Shown here piece by piece: positions 34,946-42,525 of a stretch of 64,000 nucleotides of DNA. Position 1 is the first letter of the stretch, and each line of letters starts with the position of its first letter. Below the pieces are notes generated by a model. The model was given only the letters and a program-made list of their open reading frames with translations. It ran no database searches and was not told where the DNA came from. The DNA lies in NCBI RefSeq assembly GCF_001552255.1, contig NZ_BCQV01000024.1, positions 1-64,000 on the forward strand, given 5' to 3'. The translations under genes were made by a program, and so were the position numbers. Source of the stretch: Alicyclobacillus shizuokensis NBRC 103103. Its GTDB lineage: Bacteria; Bacillota; Bacilli; Alicyclobacillales; Alicyclobacillaceae.

Positions 34946-36202
34946 TCACGCGTGGATGGACTGCCACTGACGCCACGTCTCAGGCGGCCGGCCCGTGTCA
35001 ACCTCGACCATCGTGATGCACCCCTCGACCGGACACACCATATGGCAGAGGTTGCAGCCGACACACTCGTTGACGTCCACAACCAACTGCTGCCCGCCGC
35101 TGCCGTCCTCCGCCGGATGAATGCACTGGTGGGCGGCGTCCTCGCAGGCGATGTAGCAGCGATTGCAATGGATGCACAGGTCCTGGTCGATGTTCGCAAC
35201 CACTTTGTAGGAAAGGTTGAGGTCGTTCCAGTCCACATACTTGTGCACCGACTTTCCGACAAGGTCCTCCACACTGGCCAAGCCGCGGGCGTCCAGGTAA
35301 TGGTTCAGACCTTCCACCAAGTCCTCAATGATGCGAAAGCCTTGGTACATGACCGCGGTGCAGACCTGGACATTGCTTGCGCCCATCAACAGAAACTCCG
35401 CCGCGTCCTGCCACGTCGCCACCCCGCCGATACCGGAGATGGGGAGGGGCACGCCGGGATCGCGCGCGCAATCGGCCACCATGTGCAAGGCGATGGGTTT
35501 CACGGCTGGACCGCAGTAGCCACCGTGCGCTCCGAGTCCGTCCACGTGCGGGATGGGATTCCATGTGTCCAAGTCCACACCCATCAAACTATTGATGGTG
35601 TTGATCATGCTGACTGCATTGGCTCCGCCCTGAGCCGCGGCCCGGGCGGTGTGGCGGACGTCGGTGATATTGGGGGTGAGCTTGACGATGACCGGAACCT
35701 CAGCCACCTCCGCCACCCATTCGGTGTTTTGGCGGACCAAGTCGGGTACCTGTCCGACCGCTGACCCCATCCCCCGCTCCGACATGCCGTGGGGACAACC
35801 GAAATTCAACTCAAACCCATCCACCCCAGCGTCTTGTACGCGCTTGACCACTTCCTGCCAGCGCTCCCGCTTGGGTTCTATCATCAGCGACGCAATTACG
35901 GCCCTGTCGGGGAACCGTCGTTTGACCTCGCGGATCTCGCGCAGGTTATCCTCCAGCGGCCGATCGCTGATGAGTTCAATGTTGTTCATCCCGGCCATCG
36001 ATTGTCCGCGAAAACGCAGCCCGGCAAAACGAGAGCTGACATTGACGACCGGATCGTCCGTGAGAGTTTTCCACACCGCCCCGCCCCAGCCGGCCTCAAA
36101 CGCGCGCATGACCTGATAACCGCTGTTGGTCGGCGGCGCAGAAGCCAACCAGAACGGATTCGGGCTGCGAATGCCGGCCAGGTTTGTGGACAGGTCGGCC
36201 AT
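34946..36202 (-). CDS. preA: NAD-dependent dihydropyrimidine dehydrogenase, PreA subunit
   Basis: This 418-residue subunit has an FMN-binding dihydroorotate-dehydrogenase-like barrel (FELNFGCPHGMSERGMG with the active-site cysteine) followed by two C-terminal [4Fe-4S] clusters: CIHCNRCYIACEDAAHQC and CVGCNLCHMVCPVEGC. With PreT it reduces uracil and thymine to dihydropyrimidines. The ATG lies two bases after the preT stop. The subunit is full length with both ferredoxin motifs intact. Confidence 0.95.
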   Translation of the reverse strand: MADLSTNLAGIRSPNPFWLASAPPTNSGYQVMRAFEAGWGGAVWKTLTDDPVVNVSSRFAGLRFRGQSMAGMNNIELISDRPLEDNLREIREVKRRFPDRAVIASLMIEPKRERWQEVVKRVQDAGVDGFELNFGCPHGMSERGMGSAVGQVPDLVRQNTEWVAEVAEVPVIVKLTPNITDVRHTARAAAQGGANAVSMINTINSLMGVDLDTWNPIPHVDGLGAHGGYCGPAVKPIALHMVADCARDPGVPLPISGIGGVATWQDAAEFLLMGASNVQVCTAVMYQGFRIIEDLVEGLNHYLDARGLASVEDLVGKSVHKYVDWNDLNLSYKVVANIDQDLCIHCNRCYIACEDAAHQCIHPAEDGSGGQQLVVDVNECVGCNLCHMVCPVEGCITMVEVDTGRPPETWRQWQSIHA

Positions 36203-36204
36203 GC

Positions 36205-37572
36205 TCAGACACCCCCTTGGGCTTGCCCAGACAGAAAAGCATGTACCTGGCGGGCCGTGCGCTTGCCCTGTTCGGCCGCCTCCACTACCATGGCCTCACG
36301 TCCACCCTTGGCGAACGTACAGTCGCCGGCCGCGAACACCTTGCTCAGATTCGTGCGGCCGTCCGTGGTCTTGACGACGCCCGCTTCATGTTCTACGCCC
36401 AGCGCCTCCAGCAGACGCGCCCGGCGTGACTGGCCGATGGCGCGTATCACCGTGTCGACGGCCACCATAAACTCGCTGCCCGGTACAGGCTGAACGCGTT
36501 GGCCGCCATTGGCATCCTGTACCAGGTCGGTGGCGACAAACTCAATGCCCTGCACCCGCCCGGACCCGCCGAGAATGCGTACCGGCAGACAGCGCCAGCG
36601 AAACACCACCCCTTCCGATTTGGCAAAGGCGAATTCGCTGGGATACGCGGTCATCTCTGCCTCGCTGCGCCGATAGTAAATCACCACCTCCTCGGCCCCA
36701 AGCCGGCGCGCGCAAGTGGCCGCGTCTATAGCCGTATTCCCGGCGCCAATGACGGCCACGCGGCCGGGTACGGGAACGGGCTCGCCCATCTTCACCCGTT
36801 CAATCAACTCAATCGCGTCCCACACCCCCTGCAAATCCTCGCCCGGGATTCCCAGCTCCGGCACGTAGCCCATGCCGCAGGCGAGCACCACCGCGTCGAA
36901 CTGGGAAAGAACGGTATCAGCGGAGATGTCCAGCCCGACGACTGTCCCGGTGCGGACCTCCACACCCAGGGCCGTCACCTGCTCAGCCTCCCAGAGGGAG
37001 ACAGCAGCCGGCAGCCGGAAGGGCACGATGCCGTACGTATCCAGTCCGCCCAGCTGGGATTTGGCCTCAAACACCGTGACGGCGTGGCCGAGAAGGCGCA
37101 GCTCTCGGGCCGCCGACAGACCGGCGGGTCCACCGCCGATAATGGCTACCTGGCGACCACTGCCCGGCCCTGGGGTGAACAACTTCACACCGGTCGCACG
37201 CGCCCAGTCGGTCACGTAACGCTGCAGGTCGCCAATGCGTATCGGAGACTCATCATGGCTCAGCACGCAAGCCCCTTCGCACAGGTACTCCGTCGGACAT
37301 ACCCGGGCACAACTGGCGCCAATCGGATTGGCCTCCATGATGACGCGGGCGCTGCCCAGCAGATTGTCGGTTGCGATTTTGCGAATGAAGGCAGGAACAT
37401 CGATATGGGTTGGGCAGGCCCGGGTGCACGGGGCGTCGTAACAGTACAGGCAACGATTGGCCTCATGCCGGACCTGGAGATGGCCCAAAGGTGGATGAAT
37501 ACTCACGTGGGCGGCATCCTCTTCAGCCAACGCGGGCCTATCCAGAGGCGATTTGAAAGCAGGACCCGTCAC
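36205..37572 (-). CDS. preT: NAD-dependent dihydropyrimidine dehydrogenase, PreT subunit
   Basis: This 455-residue flavoprotein is related to the glutamate synthase small subunit. It has N-terminal iron-sulfur cysteines (RCLYCYDAPCTRACPTHIDVP and GASCARVCPTEYLCEGAC), an FAD motif (VAIIGGGPAGLSAA), a nicotinamide dinucleotide motif (VAVIGAGNTAIDAA) and a terminal FAD motif (VFAAGDC). It takes electrons from NADH and passes them to PreA. The GTG start at 37572 follows AAGGAGG by seven bases. It is the first gene of the pyrimidine operon, behind an AT-rich upstream region. Confidence 0.93.
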   Translation of the reverse strand: MTGPAFKSPLDRPALAEEDAAHVSIHPPLGHLQVRHEANRCLYCYDAPCTRACPTHIDVPAFIRKIATDNLLGSARVIMEANPIGASCARVCPTEYLCEGACVLSHDESPIRIGDLQRYVTDWARATGVKLFTPGPGSGRQVAIIGGGPAGLSAARELRLLGHAVTVFEAKSQLGGLDTYGIVPFRLPAAVSLWEAEQVTALGVEVRTGTVVGLDISADTVLSQFDAVVLACGMGYVPELGIPGEDLQGVWDAIELIERVKMGEPVPVPGRVAVIGAGNTAIDAATCARRLGAEEVVIYYRRSEAEMTAYPSEFAFAKSEGVVFRWRCLPVRILGGSGRVQGIEFVATDLVQDANGGQRVQPVPGSEFMVAVDTVIRAIGQSRRARLLEALGVEHEAGVVKTTDGRTNLSKVFAAGDCTFAKGGREAMVVEAAEQGKRTARQVHAFLSGQAQGGV

Positions 37573-37753
37573 GAGAATTCCTCCTTCCCATGTGCGCTTG
37601 CTGCATGATGTTTCATGTGAATTATATGGGCACGCCCGTCCTCCCAAAAGCTAAAATGTTAAAAATCATGACATATATCTCAGGATTTTTTTCTGTTCAC
37701 ATGCGTAGATACTCTAATCTGTTATAATTACTTACAAATTACCGCGTCAGAGG

Positions 37754-37790
37754 GCCGAGCACCAAGTGACACATATGCCTGTGTCTCGGC
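37754..37790 (-). terminator. Hairpin after the mmsA gene
   Basis: GCCGAG and CTCGGC enclose an inner GACACA/TGTGT pairing, 22 bases after the mmsA stop codon. It can form a long imperfect stem and may end the aminotransferase-mmsA transcript. No T-run follows, so read-through into preT is possible. Confidence 0.35.
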
Positions 37791-37811
37791 TTCCCTGTCC
37801 GGCACAGACAC

Positions 37812-39260
37812 CTAACTGTCAAACCAGCGCGTGGTCACGACCTTTTTGCGCGTGTAAAACTCCACACCGTCGCGCCCGGTGGCATGGAGATCGCCATAGA
37901 AGGAACCCTTCCATCCGGAGAAGGGGTAGAACGCCATCGGCGCCGGCACCCCCACATTGACGCCAATCATGCCGGCCTGAATGCGTTCGCGAAACTTGCG
38001 TGCTGCGGCACCGCTTTGCGTATACAGCACGGCCGCGTTCCCATAGCGCGATAAGTTGGCGATCGCGATCGCCTCATCCAGGTCCTGGACACGGATGACG
38101 GATAGCACCGGACCGAAAATCTCCTCGCGGGCGATGGTCATCTCGGGGCGGACGTGATCAAACAAGGTGGCCCCCAGGAAGAAGCCGGGACTCTGGACCA
38201 ATGGGGCCTGACGTCCGTCGCAGACCAGTACGGCCCCCTCGGCTACCCCCTGTTCGATGAAGCGGACAATCCTGTCCCGGTGCTCCGGGCGAATGACCGG
38301 CCCCAGTTCTTTGCCCGGCTCGAGGCCGCTGCCCATCGGCAGAACCCGGGCGGCAGCGGCCAACCGGGACACCAACTCGTCTGCTATCGCCTCCTCCACC
38401 ACGGCCACACTCCCGGCCAAGCACCGCTCGCCGGCGTTTCCGTAGGCGGAAGCCACGAGGATTTCTATGGTCCGGTCCAGCGGTGCGTCGCGCAGGATGA
38501 TGTGGTGGTTTTTTGCTCCGGCCAGGGCTTGCACGCGTTTGCCGTGAGCGGCCGCGGTTCGGTAGACATACTCGGCGACGGGGGCGGAGCCGACAAACGA
38601 AATGGCTTGGATGTCCGGATGGGCCAGGAGCGCGTCCACCACCTCCTTGCCCCCGTGAACCATGTTGAACACCCCTGCCGGCAGACCGGCTTCGGCGAGC
38701 AGTTCCGCCTGTCGCACCGCAGACAACGGAGTCCGTTCGGACGGCTTCAGGATGAAGGTGTTGCCGCAGGCGATGGCGATAGGGTACAGCCAAAGAGGAA
38801 CCATCAGCGGAAAGTTGAACGGTGTGATGCCAGCGACCACACCGAGCGGGTAGCGGTATACCTCCGAGTCGATGCCGCGCGACACATCGGGAACCGTCTG
38901 CCCCATCATGAGTGTGGGCATGCCGCAGGCAAATTCGACCACCTCGATGCCCCGCCTCACCTCGCCCCGGGCGTCCTCGAGGTTCTTCCCGTTTTCGGTC
39001 GTCACTAGCACAGCCAGGTCTTCCTTGTAACGCTCAAGCAAGTCGCGATAGCGAAACATGACGCGAGCCCGTTCCACCACCGGCACGACGGCCCAATCCG
39101 CCGCCACCGACAAGGCAGCCGCCACCGCCTTTTCGGCTTCGGATGCGGCGGACAACGGCAGTTCAGCCAGCTGCTCTCCGGTTGCTGGATTGGGCACCTC
39201 GAGTACACCGACCTCTTCGCCCGCGCAGAATTCGCCGCCGATATAATTCTTGAGTTTCAT
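37812..39260 (-). CDS. mmsA: CoA-acylating (methyl)malonate-semialdehyde dehydrogenase
   Basis: This 482-residue ALDH of the MmsA type has the catalytic cysteine in NAGERCLAGS. The usual ALDH glutamate position is replaced (QALAGAKNHHIIL), as expected for the CoA-dependent MmsA group, and MMGQTVPDVSRGIDSEVYRYPLGV is typical. It converts malonate semialdehyde to acetyl-CoA and CO2, or methylmalonate semialdehyde to propionyl-CoA. ATG 39260 follows AGGGAGG. It lies 17 bases after the aminotransferase gene and takes the carbon from beta-alanine made by the pyrimidine operon. Confidence 0.94.
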   Translation of the reverse strand: MKLKNYIGGEFCAGEEVGVLEVPNPATGEQLAELPLSAASEAEKAVAAALSVAADWAVVPVVERARVMFRYRDLLERYKEDLAVLVTTENGKNLEDARGEVRRGIEVVEFACGMPTLMMGQTVPDVSRGIDSEVYRYPLGVVAGITPFNFPLMVPLWLYPIAIACGNTFILKPSERTPLSAVRQAELLAEAGLPAGVFNMVHGGKEVVDALLAHPDIQAISFVGSAPVAEYVYRTAAAHGKRVQALAGAKNHHIILRDAPLDRTIEILVASAYGNAGERCLAGSVAVVEEAIADELVSRLAAAARVLPMGSGLEPGKELGPVIRPEHRDRIVRFIEQGVAEGAVLVCDGRQAPLVQSPGFFLGATLFDHVRPEMTIAREEIFGPVLSVIRVQDLDEAIAIANLSRYGNAAVLYTQSGAAARKFRERIQAGMIGVNVGVPAPMAFYPFSGWKGSFYGDLHATGRDGVEFYTRKKVVTTRWFDS

Positions 39261-39277
39261 GCCGATCCGCCTCCCTT

Positions 39278-40594
39278 TCACTCGCTGACATGCCGCAGTT
39301 CCGGCTCCTCCGCCACCATGCCGGCCAGCGCCTCTCCCATCACAGCGAGCGCATCATCCACCTGTGTGGCATTGACCGACAGGGGCGGGGCGATACGCAC
39401 CGTGTTGCCGTACAGCCCGCCCTTGCCAAGCAACAGTCCGTTCTGTTTGGTGTACTCGAGAAAGCGGCTGACCAAATCGGGCGCTGGCTGTTTGTGGCTG
39501 CGCACAAACTCCAGCCCCTGCATCAGTCCCCTGCCGCGCACGTCGCCTATCATCGGGTATCTGGCCTGCAACTCCTCCAAGCCGATGCGCAGGCGCTCGC
39601 CCTGGATGCGCGCATTGCCCGTCAGGTCCTGTTCCTCGATGACGTCCAGCGTCGCCAGAGCGGCCCGCATCGACACTGGATTGCCACCGAAGGTGGATAT
39701 GGTGTTGGACTGATACGATGTAGCCACGTCTCGCGTGGCGATGGTGGCACCGACAGGCAGTCCGTTGGCCAATCCTTTGGCAAACGTCATCAGATCCGGA
39801 CGGACCCCGGCGTGCTCAATCCCAAACATCCGGCCCGTGCGCCCAAACCCAGTCTGCACCTCGTCGGCGATAAACAGGCCGCCGTACTTGCGAACGATGC
39901 GCCAAATCTCTTGAAAGTAGACGTCCGGGGGCGTGATGAAGCCGCCCACCCCCTGAATCGGCTCCGCAATCACAGCCGCGACGCGACCCGAAGTTGAAGT
40001 GCGAATCGTCTCCTCCATGTCTTTGGCGCACTCCAAGGCACACGTGTCGGGCGTGCGGCCGAACGGACAGCGGTAGCAGTAGGCGTTCATGGCGTGCACC
40101 ACGCCTGGGATGCCGTGCATGCCCAGCTTCCAGCTCGCTTGACCCGTCAGTGTCGTGGCCAGGGCGGATCGGCCACTGTAGCTGTGACGCAGGGCAATCA
40201 CCTCATAGGCGCGGGTGGCCATGCGTGCCATGGCGACAGCCGTCTCGTTGGCCTCGGTGCCGCTGGTGGTGAAGAAACTGACCTCAAGGTTGCCAGGTGT
40301 CATGCGCGCCAATCGTTCGGCAAGGTCCACCATCGGCTGCGTGACATACAGCGTGGAGACATGCGTGAGCTTCTGAATCTGATCTGCCACGGCCGCATTC
40401 ACCCGCGCCTGGGCATGCCCCACCGAGACTGTCAGAATGCCGCCAAAGAAATCAAGATAACGCTTGCCATCAGCGTCAAACAGACAGCACCCTGACCCAT
40501 GGCTGAACACCAAAGGCTGCTCGTAATAGGTCGCCACACTGGGAGCCAGGTACCGTCTCTGCCGGGCAATCAGCGCTTCCGTCGTCTCCGCCAT
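39278..40594 (-). CDS. Class III omega-aminotransferase (beta-alanine/aminoisobutyrate:pyruvate type)
   Basis: This is a 438-residue PLP enzyme. The PLP-lysine is in MTFAKGLANGLP and the cofactor aspartate in LFIADEVQTGFGRTG. It resembles AGXT2-like alanine-glyoxylate/beta-alanine-pyruvate aminotransferases. An unusual C-x-x-C region (YCYRCPFGRTPDTCALEC), shared by bacterial relatives, lies near residue 175. It should move the amino group of beta-alanine to pyruvate and yield malonate semialdehyde for MmsA. ATG 40594 follows AGGAGG by seven bases. It is the first gene of the unit facing the PucR gene. Confidence 0.9.
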   Translation of the reverse strand: MAETTEALIARQRRYLAPSVATYYEQPLVFSHGSGCCLFDADGKRYLDFFGGILTVSVGHAQARVNAAVADQIQKLTHVSTLYVTQPMVDLAERLARMTPGNLEVSFFTTSGTEANETAVAMARMATRAYEVIALRHSYSGRSALATTLTGQASWKLGMHGIPGVVHAMNAYCYRCPFGRTPDTCALECAKDMEETIRTSTSGRVAAVIAEPIQGVGGFITPPDVYFQEIWRIVRKYGGLFIADEVQTGFGRTGRMFGIEHAGVRPDLMTFAKGLANGLPVGATIATRDVATSYQSNTISTFGGNPVSMRAALATLDVIEEQDLTGNARIQGERLRIGLEELQARYPMIGDVRGRGLMQGLEFVRSHKQPAPDLVSRFLEYTKQNGLLLGKGGLYGNTVRIAPPLSVNATQVDDALAVMGEALAGMVAEEPELRHVSE

Positions 40595-41117
40595 GGTTAT
40601 CCTCCTGTCCCGCAAAGCCTCTCACCCCACCCGGAATCCGCGTCGTCTGGGTACCTTAGCAACCATTCGAATTGTCATGATAGACCGGGCTTGCGAATAA
40701 GGTATCATAGGTGAAATTCCACATCACGATACACACTGTACGACTGTCAGAGAGGTACCTTTTACAACCTGTCGAACCGTTCAGGTAACGCTCTATTAAG
40801 GACAGGACCAGCTTCGTGTAAGAATTTTGACATACATCACCGCTTTGGCGAAAACTTTCAGACCTTCACGCGGGAAATGATGTCCTCAATCCTTCCAATC
40901 GATCTTGCGCATTCACCTCAAAAGTGCGATCTTACCCATAGAAACCATCGAATACCTCTTCTGCTGATTGTTCGCTTCTTTTAGGTAGATTGCACTTGAT
41001 GGTCTTATCATCGAGGAACCATCTCATAAGTATCAGTATCCCTGGGCTTTCATACCACTACTGAGTATTCGCTCGTCTTTCTCCGACTGAACCGCCGTCG
41101 AAACGGAGGCATGTGTG
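40595..41117. other. Divergent intergenic region between the pyrimidine genes and pucR-type regulator
   Basis: No gene is visible in these 523 bases. They must hold the promoters of the leftward aminotransferase-mmsA unit and the rightward regulator, and probably the regulator's binding site. GAAC-C-GTTC near 40774 is a short palindrome. Nothing stronger is seen. Confidence 0.45.
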
Positions 41118-42389
41118 ATGTCCGCTTGGCTCCGGGTGTGCGATGTCCTGAAACGACCGCCGTTTCAATCTGCCCTGCTCGCCGCGGGACAAGGAGGGCT
41201 CTCACGGCCCATCCGCTGGGTGCACATCCTGGACGTTCCAAACGCCCGCGGGCACATCCACGGCGGAGAACTGGTGCTGACGACCGGACTGGGCTTCGGA
41301 AAACATCCGTATCAGTTCCAATCGTTTATCGAAGAGCTGATTGAAGGCCAGGCAGCCGCGCTCTGCATTGAGTTGGGCACCGCCATTCGTGAGCTGCCAA
41401 CCGCCATCCGACGCCTGGCTGACGCCAACAACTTCCCCGTTCTGTTGTTTCCGAAACACGTGCGATTTGTCGACATCACACAGGACCTGCACAAACAGAT
41501 CCTCATCCACGAGCGCCAGGCCCTGTCTGAACAGACCTGGGTGGAAACCGTCATCAGCGGTCAAACCGTGTGGGATACAGAACCCTTGGCAGCGGCGATG
41601 TTACCCACACGATGGTTCTGCGTTGCCGTGTTGGCCCTCGATGAGCTGGTGGCCAGCAGAGCCGCGAATCCAAGCGTGGCGCTGGAAGTCTCGGAACAGC
41701 ACAGGCACACGGAATCCGATTGGATGCAACTGACCGCGTCGGCTTGGCGCGACGTGATCCCGTTCATCCGTCCGGCGTTTCGAGCTGAGGGACTGCGGAC
41801 ACATTTGGCTATGCGCCAGGAAGAGGTGATTGCGGTGCTGGAATTCAGCGATCCCGAACGGGACTGGGTGAGTGTCCTGAACACCGGTTTTTCGGCCGTT
41901 CAATCGGCGTGCTCAGAGTGCCTCGGCGCGCCGGCGGCCACTGCCCTGCACATGGGAGTGGGCAGACCGGTCAACGGTCTGGCCCAAGTACCGAACAGCT
42001 ATCAGGACGCGCGCAAAGCGCTTCTCATCTCGCGGCGGGTGCCCGGGCGCAGGTGGTGGATGTACGACGAGGCCGGTGTATTCCGTTGGCTGACACTGCT
42101 GGCCGGCTCACAAGCCGCGGCGGAACTGGCCGCGCGCGACCTCGATGAGTTGGCAGCCTACGACCGCCGGCATGGCACCCAGTTGCTGCAGACCCTGCGC
42201 GTCTACCTGGATTGCGACCGCTCCAAGCAACGCACTGCCGCCGCGCTGTACATCCATCGTCAGACGCTGTACCACCGATTGGAACAAATGGAGGCCATTC
42301 TGCGGTCCAACCTGGATGATCCCGTGCAACGTCTGTCCCTTCACCTCTCCGTGTATTACCGGACGTTCTTTCAACACCAACCCCATTGA
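41118..42389 (+). CDS. PucR-family transcriptional regulator
   Basis: This 423-residue regulator has an N-terminal PucR domain (LRVCDVLKRPPFQSALLAAG through PVLLFPK), a central GGDEF-like CdaR domain, and a C-terminal PucR-type helix-turn-helix (LRVYLDCDRSKQRTAAALYIHRQTLYHRLEQME, residues about 355-390). Such proteins activate purine and pyrimidine catabolic genes when a pathway intermediate binds. ATG 41118 lies eight bases after GGAGG (GTG 41115 is also possible). It is divergent from the beta-alanine/pyrimidine genes and is the likely activator of both that unit and the pre operon. Confidence 0.9.
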   Translation: MSAWLRVCDVLKRPPFQSALLAAGQGGLSRPIRWVHILDVPNARGHIHGGELVLTTGLGFGKHPYQFQSFIEELIEGQAAALCIELGTAIRELPTAIRRLADANNFPVLLFPKHVRFVDITQDLHKQILIHERQALSEQTWVETVISGQTVWDTEPLAAAMLPTRWFCVAVLALDELVASRAANPSVALEVSEQHRHTESDWMQLTASAWRDVIPFIRPAFRAEGLRTHLAMRQEEVIAVLEFSDPERDWVSVLNTGFSAVQSACSECLGAPAATALHMGVGRPVNGLAQVPNSYQDARKALLISRRVPGRRWWMYDEAGVFRWLTLLAGSQAAAELAARDLDELAAYDRRHGTQLLQTLRVYLDCDRSKQRTAAALYIHRQTLYHRLEQMEAILRSNLDDPVQRLSLHLSVYYRTFFQHQPH

Positions 42390-42525
42390 TGTCCATTCTG
42401 AATCACCCATTTGTCCTCTCACGCGTTTTTAGTATCACACATTTTATTTATATATGATATACTCATTTCGGATTCAGCCCTGTTAATTTGCCGATCATGT
42501 CCAATCCTGATTTGGGGGGCCTTCC

